DNA of 64,000 nucleotides from Imbricaverruca yamaguchii (GCA_034440575.1 JAOTOL010001454.1:995001-1059000); one strand, 5' to 3'; numbered from the stretch's first letter, positions 22,101-33,560 are shown. Notes: a model not told the origin generated them from the sequence alone. A program made the numbers and translations.

Positions 22101-23420
22101 ATGGGGTCACGTCCACAGGTCAGTAGTGATGGGGTCACGTCCGCAGGTCAGAAGCGAGAGGGTCACGTCCGCAGGTCAGTAGTGATGGGGTCACGTCCAC
22201 AGGTCAGTAGTGATGGGGTCACGTCCACAGGTCAGTAGTGATATGGTCACGTCCACAGGTCAGTAGTGATGGGGTCACGTCCACAGGTCAGTAGTGATAG
22301 GGTCACGTCCACAGGTCAGTAGTGATGAGGTCACGTCCACAGGTCAGTAGTGATGGGGTCACGTCCGCAGGTCAGTAGCGATGGGGCCACGTCCACAGGT
22401 CAGTAGTGATGAGGTCACGTCCACAGGTCAGTAGTGATGGGGTCACGTCCACAGGTCAGTAGTGATATGGTCACGTCCACAGGTCAGTAGTGAGAGGGTC
22501 ACGTCCACAGGTCAGTAGTGATGGGGTCACGTCCACAGGTCAGTAGTGATGGGGTCACGTCCACAGGTCAGTAGTGATAGGGTCACGTCCACAGGTCAGT
22601 AGTGATGAGGTCACGTCCACAGGTCAGTAGTGATGAGGTCACGTCCGCAGGTCAGTAGTGAGAGGGTCACGTCCGCAGGTCAGTAGTGATGAGGTCACGT
22701 CCACAGGTCAGTAGTGATGGGGTCACGTCCACAGGTCAGTAGTGATAGGGTCACGTCCACAGGTCAGTAGTGATGGGGTCACGTCCACAGGTCAGTAGTA
22801 ATGGGGTCACGTCCACAGGTCAGTAGTGAGAGGGTCACGTCCGCAGGTCAGTAGTGATGGGGTCACGTCCACAGGTCAGTAGTGATAGGGTCACGTCCAC
22901 AGGTCAGTAGTGATGGGGTCACGTCCACAGGTCATTAGTGATGAGGTCACGTCCACAGGTCAGTAGTGATGGGGTCACGTCCACAGGTCAATAGTGATAG
23001 GGTCACGTCCACAGGTCAATAGTGATGAGGTCACGTCCACAGGTCAGTAGTGATGGGGTCACGTCCGCAGGTCAGTAGCGATGGGGCCACGTCCACAGGT
23101 CAGTAGTGATGAGGTCACGTCCACAGGTCAGTAGTGATGGGGTCACGTCCACAGGTCAGTAGTGATAGGGTCACGTCCACAGGTCAGTAGTGATGAGGTC
23201 ACGTCCGCAGGTCAGTAGCGATGGGGCCACGTCCACAGGTCAGTAGTGAGAGGGTCACGTCCACAGGTCAGTAGTGAGAGGGTCACGTCCACAGGTCAGT
23301 AGTGATGGGGTCACGTCCACAGGTCATTAGTGATGAGGTCACGTCCGCAGGATAGTAGTGATGAGGTCACGTCCGCAGGTCATTAGTGATGAGGTCACGT
23401 CCACAGGTCAGTAGTGATAG
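19178..23420 (+). repeat. 28-bp minisatellite, about 150 copies, each carrying the exon 1 splice donor
   Basis: Unit: GGTCAGTAGTGATGGGGTCA followed by CGTCCACA, with common variants GAGAGGG, GATAGGG, GATGAGG and CCGCA. The first unit starts exactly at the splice donor of the exon ending at 19177, so each copy repeats CA|GGTCAGT, a good 5' splice site match. Each unit also contains AGGTCA and, nine bases on, GGGTCA. The array fills the intron to about 60 bp before the next acceptor. A fragment of exon 2 (18 bp, see findings) sits just after it. Confidence 0.97.
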
Positions 23421-23476
23421 AGGGTCTGGCTGTGCGGTTCAGTGTGACCGGAGGTATGACGGACGTCTGTTGACAG

Positions 23477-23654
23477 GCGCTCGGCCCGGCCTGCTGGAGG
23501 GTCTGGCTGTGCGGCCAGCAGGGGCGGCGCTGTTCGCCACGGACGCCACCAACAGCAGCGTGCTGCGTGTGTCGCTGGGGAACCAGCCGGCCACCGTCTC
23601 CGTGCTGCACCTGCTGCCCGACGACCGGCCCCGCGCCCTGGCCATCCACGGACA
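23477..23654 (+). CDS. cue: Cueball-like protein, exon 2 (YWTD propeller)
   Basis: Acceptor TCTGTTGACAG, donor GGACA|GTGCGT. The exon encodes GARPGLLEGLAVRPAGAALF, ATDATNSSVLRVSLGN and HLLPDDRPRALAIHGQ. This gives one further blade: 'GLAVRP-x-LFATD' corresponds to the usual GLAVD-x-LYWTD with the aromatic Tyr-Trp replaced by Phe-Ala, and 'RALAIHG' begins the next. It enters in phase 1 and leaves in phase 2, completed by the first G of exon 3. An alternative donor three bases on (TGC|GTAACC) would break the phase. Confidence 0.8.
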
Positions 23655-23664
23655 GTGCGTAACC

Positions 23665-23955
23665 ACGGGTGGTCATCACTGCCACGGGGTGGTCCCCATT
23701 ATGTCAGGAGTAGTCCTCACTGTGTCACGGAATGGTCCTCGCTGTGGCATGGGATGGTCCTCGCTGTGTTACAGAGTGGTCCTCAGTCCGACGCGAAGTG
23801 GTCCCCACTGTATCACGGAGTGGTTCCCTTTGTGTTATGGAGTGGTCCTCACTGTGGCGCAGAGTGGTCCTCAGTTCGACACGGAGGTCTCCATTATGTC
23901 ACGGGGTGGTCCTCACTGTGTCACGAAGTGGTTTCCACACTGTCACGGTGCGCGC
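23665..23955 (+). repeat. Degenerate 23-24-bp repeat just inside intron 2
   Basis: Repeats of 'GTGGTCCTCACTGTGTCACG' with much divergence begin about ten bases after the exon 2 donor. This is an old, decayed array next to a splice site. Confidence 0.8.
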
Positions 23956-24020
23956 TTGGGTAGGGGTACCTGCCAGGCGGCGCCACGTACACAACTCTGG
24001 GGCGGAACACAAGCGCGTGC

Positions 24021-24412
<392 letters not shown>

Positions 24413-24439
24413 ACACGCATGGGCAGTATCAGTGGGCCT

Positions 24440-25125
24440 ACGTGTAAGTGACAAGTATCAGTTAACTGTCAGAGGTCTGAGCCAGTGTCAGGGGACTGGT
24501 GCCAGTGTACTAGTGTCGGTGGCCGTTATCAGTGGTTGTGGCGATGACTGGCGACTGTGGCCAGAATCAGCGGCCCGTATCAGTTGACCGATGTCAGTAG
24601 CCAGTATCAATAGGTCGGTGTTTGTGGGCAGTATCAGCGTCCGGTGGCAGTTGGCCGGTGTTAGTGACCAGTGTCACTGGCACTACCAGTGGCCTGTGTC
24701 AGTGTGTAGTGTCAGTGATTGGTACTTGTAACCAGTAGCAATGCGCCGGTGCAGGTACCAGCCGATCACGTACACGTACCAGTGGATAGTGTTAGCGATT
24801 GGCGTCCGTGGGAAGTGACGATGAACAGCATCAATGGGCGGTGTCAGTGACCGGTGTCTGTGGCCATCATCAGTGTCTGGTGTCATAGGATGATGGTGTC
24901 GCAGGTCAATATCAGTGGCCGGTGTCATAGGTCAATATCAGTGGCCGGCATCAGTGCCCGATGTCTGTGGCCATCATCAGTGCCTGGTGTCCTATGCCAC
25001 TATTATCAGTGGCCGGCGTCAGTGGCCGATGTCTGTGGCCATCATCAGTGCCTGGTGTCCTATGCCACTATTATCAGTGCCCGGCGTCAGTGGCCGGTGT
25101 CTGCGGTCGGCGTCAGTGGGCGGGC
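24440..25125 (+). repeat. Degenerate 'GTCAGTGGCCGGTGTC' repeat up to the exon 3 acceptor
   Basis: Short related units (CAGTGGCC, GGTGTCTGTGGCCATCATCA, CCTGGTGTCCTATGCC) are repeated with divergence. The block with TGGCCATCATCAGTG recurs at 24861, 24967 and 25036. The run reaches within about 15 bp of the acceptor at 25140. Confidence 0.8.
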
Positions 25126-25140
25126 TGGCTCTGCCGACAG

Positions 25141-25878
25141 GCTGCTCTTCTGGACCAACTGGCGGTTCGACCACCAGGCAGTGGAGCGGTCCCGACTGGA
25201 CGGCTCGCGCCGGCGGCGGCTCGTCTCCACCGACCTGTACCTGCCGGCCGGCCTCGCCACGCGGCCCGACTCGGACCACATCTACTTCAGCGACGTGGCC
25301 GCCGACGGCCTGCTGCGTCTGGAGCGCACCACCGTGGACGGCTCCGAGCGGCGGGTCGTCTACACGGGCCAGCACCGGCGCGCCGCCGGCCTCCAGCTGG
25401 CCGGCAACAGCCTGTACTGGGCCGACGCGGCCGGCGTCTGGCGGCTGCCGCTGGCCTCGCCCGAGCGCGCCCGCCTGGCCATGGCGCACCGCCGACCCGA
25501 CGCCGTGCTGGTGCTGCGAGCCGACGAGCAGTGCGTGGCCTACACGGACGCGCCGCAGCACGGCGCCGTGGTGACACTGCCTCCGTCCGACGACGGCTGC
25601 CGGCGCTGCTGCCTACTGGGCAGCTGCTCCGCCGACGGGTCTGGCCGCCGCTGCAGCTGTCAGCCGGGCGGGCCGGCCGCCCGCTGTCGGCACGACGCCT
25701 GCACCAACTACTGCCTGGCTGGACAGTGCCGGCTGGACGGCCATGGCGTGGCGCGGTGCCAGTGTCCGGCCGGTCTGACCGGGGACAGATGCCACCAGGT
25801 GGCCAACGGCACGCTGACCGGCCGCCACTCCCAGCCAGCCAGCAAGACACCGGCCGCCGCCGCCAACTGCGACACGCC
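25141..25878 (+). CDS. cue: Cueball-like protein, exon 3 (last YWTD blades, two EGF-like modules, stalk)
   Basis: Acceptor GGCTCTGCCGACAG, donor ACGCC|GTGAGT. It encodes LLFWTNWRFDHQAVERSRLD (YWTD-type), DHIYFSDVAADGLLRLE, NSLYWADAAGVWRL, then two Cys-rich modules: CRRCCLLGSC-x-CSCQPGG-x-RC (about 25597-25686) and CTNYCLAGQC-x-CQCPAGLTGDRC (about 25700-25794), the latter a clean EGF consensus. A Ser/Thr/Pro-rich stalk follows (TLTGRHSQPASKTPAAAANC). Six-blade YWTD propeller, EGF modules and a stalk before a single membrane helix is the Cueball layout. LRP-type receptors share the modules but would have more repeats and LDL-A modules. The stalk codons are the same sequence as the minisatellite that starts at the donor. 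Phase 2 in, phase 2 out. Confidence 0.85.
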
Positions 25879-28250
25879 GTGAGTACCGCCGCCACTCCCA
25901 GCCGGCCGGCACTCCCAGCCGGCCACCCACACACCGGCCGCCACTCCCAGCCGGCCACCCACACACCGGCCGCCACTCCCAGCCAGCCACCCACACACCG
26001 GCCGCCACTCCCAGCCAGCCACCCACACACCGGCCGCCACTCCCAGCCAGCCACCCACACACCGGCCGGCCGCCACTCCCAGCCGGCCACCCACACACCG
26101 GCCGCCACTCCCAGCCAGCCAGCAAGACACCGGCCGCCGCCGCCAACTGCGACACGCCGTGAGTACCGCCGCCACTCCCAGCCAGCCACCCACACACCGG
26201 CCGCCACTCCCAGCCGGCCACCCACACACCAGCCGCCACTCCCAGCCGGCCACCCACACACCGGCCGGCACTCCCAGCCAGCCAGCAAGACACCGGCCGC
26301 CACTCCCAGCCGGCCACCCACACACCGGCCGCCACTCCCAGCCGGCCACCCACACACCGGCCGCCACTCCCAGCCAGCCACCCACACACCGGCCGCCACT
26401 CCCAGCCGGCCACCCACACACCGGCCGCCACTCCCAGCCGGCCACCCACACACCGGCCGCCACTCCCAGCCAGCCACCCACACACCGGCCGCCACTCCCA
26501 GCCGGCCACCCACACACCGGCCGCCACTCCCAGCCGGCCACCCACACACCGGCCGGCACTCCCAGCCGGCCACCCAACACCGGCCGGCACTCCCAGCCGG
26601 CCACCCACACACCGGCCGCCACTCCCAGCCAGCCACCCACACACCGGCCGCCACTCCCAGCCGGCCACCCACACACCGGCCGGCCGCCACTCCCAGCCGG
26701 CCACCCACACACCGGCCGCCACTCCCAGCCGGCCACCCACACACCGGCCGGCACTCCCAGCCGGCCACCCACACACCGGCCGCCACTCCCAGCCAGCCAC
26801 CCACACACCGGCCGCCACTCCCAGCCGGCCACCCACACACCGGCCGGCCGCCACTCCCAGCCGGCCACCCACACACCAGCCGGCACTCCCAGCCGGCCAC
26901 CCACACACCGGCCGCCACTCCCAGCCAGCCACCCACACACCGGCCGCCACTCCCAGCCGGCCACCCACACACCGGCCGCCACTCCCAGCCAGCCACCCAC
27001 ACACCGGCCGCAACTCCCAGCCGGCCACCCACATACCGCCGCCACTCCCAGCCGGCCACCCACACACCGGCCGGCCGCCACTCCCAGCCGGCCACCCACA
27101 CACCAGCCGGCACTCCCAGCCGGCCACCCACACACCGGCCGCCACTCCCAGCCAGCCACCCACACACCGGCCGCCACTCCCAGCCGGCCACCCACACACC
27201 GGCCGCCACTCCCAGCCAGCCACCTACACACCGGCCGCAACTCCCAGCCGGCCACCCACATACCGCCGCCACTCCCAGCCGGCCACCCACACACCGGCCG
27301 GCCGCCACTCCCAGCCGGCTACCCACACACCGGCCGCCACTCCCAGCCGGCCACCCACACACCGGCCGCCACTCCCAGCCAGCCACCCACACACCGGCCG
27401 CCACTCCCAGCCGGCCACCCACACACCGGCCGCCACTCCCAGCCAGCCACCCACACACCGGCCGCAACTCCCAGCCGGCCACCCACATACCGCCGCCACT
27501 CCCAGCCGGCCACCCACACACCGGCCGGCCGCCACTCCCAGCCGGCTACCCACACACCGGCCGCCACTCCCAGCCGGCCACCCACACACCGGCCGCCACT
27601 CCCAGCCAGCCACCCACACACCGGCCGCCACTCCCAGGCGGCCACCCACACACCGGCCGCCACTCCCAGCCAGCCACCCACACACCGGCCGCAACTCCCA
27701 GCCGGCCACCCACATACCGCCGCCACTCCCAGCCGGCCACCCACACACCGGCCGGCCGCCACTCCCAGCCGGCCACCCACACACCGGCCGCCACTCCCAG
27801 CCGGCCACCCACACACCGGCCGCCACTCCCAGCCAGCCACCCACACACCGGCCGCAACTCCCAGCCGGCCACCCACACACCAGCCGGCCACCCACACACC
27901 GGCCGCCACTCCCAGCCGGCCACCCACACACCAGCCGCCACTCCCAGCCAGCCACCCACACACCGGCCGCCACTCCCAGCCGGCTACCCACACACCGGCC
28001 GCCACTCCCAGCCAGCCACCCACACACCGGCCGCCACTCCCAGCCGGCCACCCACACACCGGCCGCCACTCCCAGCCGGCCACCCACACACCGGCCGCCA
28101 CTCCCAGCCGGCCACCCACACACCGGCCGCCACTCCCAGCCGGCCGCCATTCCCGGCCGGCCACCCACACACCGGCCGGCCGCCACTCCCAGCCGGCCAC
28201 CCACACACCGGCCGGCCGCCACTCCCAGCTGGCCACCCACACACCGGCCG
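25879..28250 (+). repeat. 32-bp GC-rich minisatellite, about 70 copies, derived from the end of exon 3
   Basis: Unit CCGGCCGCCACTCCCAGCCA plus GCCACCCACACA, with 36-bp versions (CCGGCCGGCCGCC). The last codons of exon 3 (GACCGGCCGCCACTCCCAGC, 25818-25837) are an array unit. A segment of about 80 bp containing the exon end and its GTGAGT donor is copied 280 bp downstream (26101-26180; second donor at 26159). The long proline-rich frames on both strands result from the stop-free unit. In the real frame a TGA follows the donor at once. Confidence 0.97.
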
Positions 28251-28254
28251 CTAC

Positions 28255-31175
28255 CGCAGGGTGGCAGTGGTACTGGGACTGATCTGGTGTGTGGTGTTTC
28301 CTACAGGTCGGCAGTGGTACTGGGACCGACATGGTGTCTGGTGTTTTCTACAGGACACCCGTGGTATTGGGACTGACCTGGTGTCTGGTGTTCCCTACAA
28401 GGCGACGGCGGTGCCGGGACTGACCTGGTGTGTGGTGTTTCCTACAGGGCGCCAGTGGTGCCGGGACCGACCTGGTGTGTTGTGTCCCCTACATGGTGGC
28501 AGTGGTGGTGAGACTGATCTAGAGTGCGGTGTCGGCAGTGGTACTGGGACTGACGTGGTGTGTGGTGTCCCCTACAGGTCGGCAGTGGTACTGGGACTGA
28601 CGTGGTGTGTGGTGTCCCCTACATGGTGGCAGTGGTGGTGAGACTGATCTAGAGTGCGGTGTCGGCAGTGGTACTGGGACTGACGTGGTGTGTGGTGTCC
28701 CCTACATGGTGGCAGTGGTGGTGAGACTGATCTAGAGTGCGGTGTCGGCAGTGGTACTGGGACTGACGTGGTGTGTGGTGTCCCCTACAGGTCGGCAGTG
28801 GTACTGGGACTGACGTGGTGTGTGGTGTCCCCTACAGGTCGGCAGTGGTACTGGGACTGACGTGGTGTGTGGTGTCCCCTACATGGTGGCAGTGGTGGTG
28901 AGACTGATCTAGAGTGCGGTGTCGGCAGTGGTACTGGGACTGACGTGGTGTGTGGTGTCCTCTACAGGTAGGCAGTGGTACTGGGACTGACGTGGTGTGT
29001 GGTGTCCTCTACAGGGCGGCAGTGGTACTGGGACTGACGTGGTGTGTGGTGTCCCCTACAGGTCGGCAGTGGTACTGGGACTGACGTGGTGTGTGGTGTC
29101 CCCTACAGGTCGGCAGTGGTACTGGGACTGACGTGGTGTGTGGTGTCCTCTACAGGTCGGCACTGGTGCTGGGACTGACGTGGTGTGTGGTGTCCCCTAC
29201 AGGTTGGCAGTGGTACTGGGACTGACGTGGTGTGTGGTGTCCCCTACAGGTTGGCAGTGGTACTGGGACTGACGTGGTGTGTGGTGTCCCCTACAGGTTG
29301 GCAGTGGTACTGGGACTGACGTGGTGTGTTGTGTCCCCTACATGGTGGCAGTGGTGCTGGGACTGACGTGGTGTGTGGTGTCCCCTACAGGTCGGCAGTG
29401 GTACTGGGACTGACGTGGTGTGTGGTGTCCCCTACAGGTTGGCAGTGGTACTGGGACTGACGTGGTGTGTTGTGTCCCCTACATGGTGGCAGTGGTGCTG
29501 GGACTGACGTGGTGTGTGGTGTCCCCTACAGGTCGGCAGTGGTACTGGGACTGACGTGGTGTGTGGTGTCCCCTACAGGTCGGCAGTGGTACTGGGACTG
29601 ACGTGGTGTGTGGTGTCCTCTACAGGTCGGCACTGGTACTGGGACTGACGTGGTGTGTGGTGTCCCCTACAGGTTGGCAGTGGTACTGGGACTGACGTGG
29701 TGTGTGGTGTCCCCTACATGGTGGCAGTGGTACTGGGACTGACGTGGTGTGTGGTGTCCCCTACAGGTCGGCAGTGGTGCTGGGACTGACGTGGTGTGTG
29801 GTGTCCCCTACAGGTCGGCAGTGGTGTCCTGGGACCTGACCTGGTGTGTGGTGTCCCCTACATGGTGGCAGTGGTGGTGAGACTGATCTAGAGTGCGGTG
29901 TCGGCAGTGGTACTGGGACTGACGTGGTGTGTGGTGTCCCCTACAGGTCGGCAGTGGTACCGGGACCGACCTGGTGTGTGGTGTCCCCTACATGGTGGCA
30001 GTGGTGGTGAGACTGATCTAGAGTGCGGTGTCGGCAGTGGTACTGGGACTGACGTGGTGTGTGGTGTCCCCTACAGGTCGGCAGTGGTACTGGGACTGAC
30101 CTGGTGTGTGGTGTCCCCTACATGGTCGGCAGTGGTGCTGGGACCGACCTGGTGTGTTGTGTCCCCTACAGGTCGGCAGTGGTACTGGGACTGACGTGGT
30201 GTGTGGTGTCCCCTACATGGTGGCAGTGGTGGTGAGACTGATCTAGAGTGCGGTGTCGGCAGTGGTACTGGGACTGACGTGGTGTGTGGTGTCCCCTACA
30301 GGTCGGCAGTGGTACTGGGACTGACCTGGTGTGTGGTGTCCCCTACAGGTCGGCAGTGGTACTGGGACTGACGTGGTGTGTGGTGTCCCCTACATGGTGG
30401 CAGTGGTACTGGGACTGACCTGGTGTGTTGTGTCCCCTACATGGTGGCAGTGGTGCTGGGACTGACGTGGTGTGTGGTGTCCCCTACATGGTCGGCAGTG
30501 GTACTGGGACTGACCTGGTGTGTGGTGTCCCCTACAGGTCGGCAGTGGTACTGGGACCGACCTGGTGTGTTGTGTCCCCTACATGGTCGGCAGTGGTACT
30601 GGGACTGACGTGGTGTGTGGTGTCCCCTACATGGTGGCAGTGGTGGTGAGACTGATCTAGAGTGCGGTGTCGGCAGTGGTACTGGGACTGACGTGGTGTG
30701 TGGTGTCCCCTACAGGTCGGCAGTGGTACTGGGACTGACGTGGTGTGTGGTGTCCCCTACATGGTCGGCAGTGGTGCTGGGACCGACCTGGTGTGTTGTG
30801 TCCCCTACAGGTCGGCAGTGGTACTGGGACTGACGTGGTGTGTGGTGTCCCCTACAGGTAGGCAGTGGTACTGGGACTGACGTGGTGTGTGGTGTCCCCT
30901 ACAGGTCGGCAGTGGTACTGGGACTGACGTGGTGTGTGGTGTCCCCTACAGGTCGGCAGTGGTACTGGGACTGACGTGGTGTGTGGTGTCCCCTACATGG
31001 TGGCAGTGGTGGTGAGACTGATCCAGAGTGCGGTGTCGGCAGTGGCACTGCGACTGACGTGGTGTGTGGTGTCCCCTACAGGTCGGCAGTGGTACTGGGA
31101 CTGACGTGGTGTGTGGTGTCTCCTACAGGTCGGCAGTGGTACTGGGACTGACGTGGTGTGTGGTGTCCCCTACAG
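28255..31175 (+). repeat. 47-bp minisatellite, about 60 copies, each carrying the exon 4 splice acceptor
   Basis: Unit: CCTACAGGTCGGCAGTGGTA, CTGGGACTGACGTGGTGTGT, GGTGTCC. The final unit (CCCCTACAG|GTCGGCAGTGGTGCTGGGACTG, given here in two parts by the exon boundary at 31176) is the functional acceptor and the first seven codons of exon 4. Variants replace CTACAGG with CTACATGG, or insert a GGTGAGACTGATCTAGAGTG segment. The array thus presents dozens of acceptor-like CCCCTACAG sites. Confidence 0.96.
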
Positions 31176-31410
31176 GTCGGCAGTGGTGCTGGGACTGCCG
31201 GCCAGCCAGATGCCGCTGCTGGTGGCCGGTCTGGCGGCCGTGCTGGTAGTGCAGGCCGCAGTGGTCGCTGTGCTGGTGGTTCGGCAGTGGCGGCCCCCGC
31301 CGGCGGCGCCGCGTCGCTTTGTGGTGGCGCCCAACAAGACACTGCGGCCGCGACCTCGTGCCACGCAGCCGGACATCGAGGACTGTTGCATGATGACCCT
31401 CTGCGAAACG
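31176..31410 (+). CDS. cue: Cueball-like protein, exon 4 (transmembrane helix and cytoplasmic tail)
   Basis: Acceptor CCCCTACAG, entering with one base (CC+G gives Pro). It encodes SAVVLGLPASQ, then a hydrophobic helix MPLLVAGLAAVLVVQAAVVA plus VLVV (31210-31281), a basic stop-transfer (RQWRPPPAAPRR) and the tail FVVAPNKTLRPRPRATQPDI followed by EDCCMMTLCET. The donor is CGAAACG|GTACTG (weak), phase 0. The 'DIEDCC...CET|PC' junction with the exon at 34178 resembles, as far as I recall, the conserved Cys-rich tail of Cueball; this needs an alignment. If the donor is not used, the frame stays open through intron 4 to a stop at 33001-33003. Confidence 0.75.
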
Positions 31411-31705
31411 GTACTGTTGGCTTCTGCAGCTGACGACAGCCCGCCACCTAGGGACAGATCAGTATATGACGAGCTGTGGCTGTGCATTCAGATGCTATAT
31501 ATAAATCCCATGTTAAAATTTGTATCTATTGCACGGCCCTTGCCACATAGTTCAGGGCTTGAGCACGGCCAAGTGGAGGCTAACGGTGCATATGTTGGTG
31601 TGGGTGTGATGCTCATTAAGCGTCCCCGTGACGTTGGTGTTGGACAGCCGACCACTGAGTTTGAATCGAGGGCCCGTCCAATGTGCGGGCGGCTGCGAAA
31701 GTTTG
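31411..31705 (+). other. Intron 4, unique part
   Basis: About 290 bp between the exon 4 donor and the next array. It is open in the exon 4 frame but shows no domain and no coding-like composition, so I treat it as intron. Confidence 0.5.
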
Positions 31706-33560
31706 GTGGGACTGTGCCCCTACAGCCGGTTGGTGGGACTGTGCCCCTACAGACGGTTGGTGGGACTGTGCCCCTACAGCCGGTTGGTGGGACTGTGCCC
31801 CTACAGACGGTTGGTGGGACTGTGCCCCTACAGATGGCTGGTGGGATTGTGCCCCTACAGACGGTTGGTGGGACCGTGCCCCTACAGACGGTTGGTGGGA
31901 CTGTGCCCCTACAGCCGGTTGCTGGGACTGTGCCCCAATATACTACAGATGGCTGGTGGGACTGTGCCCCTACAGACGGTTGGTGGGATATACTACAGAC
32001 GGCTGGTGGAGCTGTGCCCCTACAGACGGTTGGTGGGACTGTGCCCCTACAGCCGGTTGGTGGGACTGTGCCCCTACAGATGGCTGGTGGGATTGTGCCC
32101 CTACAGACGGTTGGTGGGACCGTGCCCCTACAGACGGTTGGTGGGACTGTGCCCCTACAGCCGGTTGGTGGGACTGTGCCCCTACAGACGGTTGGTGGGA
32201 CTGTGCCCCTACAGATGGCTGGTGGGATTGTGCCCCTACAGACGGTTGGTGGGACCGTGCCCCTACAGACGGTTGGTGGGACTGTGCCCCTACAGCCGGT
32301 TGCTGGGAATGTGCCCCAATATACTACAGATGGCTGGTGGGACTGTGCCCCTACAGACGGTTGGTGGGATATACTACAGACGGCTGGTGGAGCTGTGCCC
32401 CTACAGACGGTTGGTGGGGTTGTGCCCCTACAGACGGTTGGTGGGATATACTACAGACGGCTGGTGGAGCTGTGCCCCTACAGACGGTTGGTGGGACTGT
32501 GCCCCTACAGACGGTTGCTGGGACTGTGCCCCAATATACTACAGATGGCTGGTGGGACTGTGCCCCTACAGACGGTTGGTGGGATATACTACAGACGGCT
32601 GGTGGAGCTGTGCCCCTACAGACGGTTGGTGGGGTTGTGCCCCTACAGACGGTTGGTGGGATATACTACAGACGGCTGGTGGAGCTCTGCCCCTACAGAC
32701 GGTTGGTGGGACTGTGCCCCTACAGACGGTTGGTGGGACTGTGCCCCTACAGACGGTTGGTGGGACTGTGCCCCTACAGACGGTTGGTGGGACTGTGCCC
32801 CTACAGACGGTTGGTGGGACTGTGCCCCTACAGACGGTTGGTGGGACTGTGCCCCTACAGACGGTTGGTGGGACTGTGCCCCTACAGACGGTTGGTGGGA
32901 CTGTGCCCCTACAGACGGTTGGTGGGACTGTGCCCCTACAGCCGGTTGGTGGGACTGTGCCCCTACAGACGGTTGGTGGGACTGTGCCCCTACAGCCGGT
33001 TAGTGGGACTGTGCCCCTACAGATGGCTGGTGGGGTTGTGCCCCTACAGACGGTTGGTGGGATATACTACAGACGGCTGGTGGAGCTGTGCCCCTACAGA
33101 CGGTTGGTGGGGTTGTGCCCTACAGACGGTTGGTGGGGGTTGTGCCCCACATTTTACAGACGGTTGGTGGGGTTGTACCCCTACAGACAGTTCGTGGGAT
33201 GTACTTCTCAGACGGTTGGTAGGGCTGTGCCCGTGCATACGGTTAGTGGGGTTGTGCCCCTACAGACAATTTGTTGGGATGTACTACGGACGGCTGGTGA
33301 GGTTATGCCTCTACAGACAGTTCGTGGGGATGTACTTCTGCAGACAGTTGGTGGAGTTGTGCCCCTACAGACGGTTCGTGGGGATGTACTCCTGCAGACG
33401 GTGGAGAGCTGTGTCCCGGTACGTGGTTAGCAGGGCTGTGCCCGTGCATACGGTTAGTGGGGTTGGGGCCCTACAGAAGGTTGGTCAGGATGTGCTACAG
33501 AAGGTTGGTGAGGTTGTGACCCCACAAACGTTTGGTGGGGTTGTGCAAATGCAAACTGTT
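31706..33560 (+). repeat. 27-bp minisatellite, over 60 copies (intron 4)
   Basis: Unit GGTTGGTGGGACTGTGCCCC plus TACAGAC (27 bp, nine codons), with variants AGCCGG, AGATGGC and a TATACTACAGACGGCTGG block. A higher-order unit of about 430 bp is repeated (31930-32320 versus 32320-32700). Units decay after 33100. Because 27 is a multiple of three and the unit lacks stops, all three plus frames stay open for hundreds of codons. Confidence 0.97.

Noticed and set aside
25141..25878. LDL receptor or LRP ectodomain
   Set aside because: YWTD and EGF modules fit, but there are no LDL-A modules, only a single propeller, and a short Cys-rich tail without an NPxY motif, so a Cueball-type protein is preferred.
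25287..27521. Minus-strand frame of 744 codons with VCGWPAGSGG repeats
   Set aside because: Antisense of the same stop-free minisatellite, with no independent evidence for coding.
24961..28641. Very long plus-strand frame (over 1200 codons) rich in Pro-Ala-Thr-His
   Set aside because: It uses a different frame from the YWTD/EGF exon and arises because the 32-bp unit has no stop in some frames. The real frame meets TGA right after the exon 3 donor.
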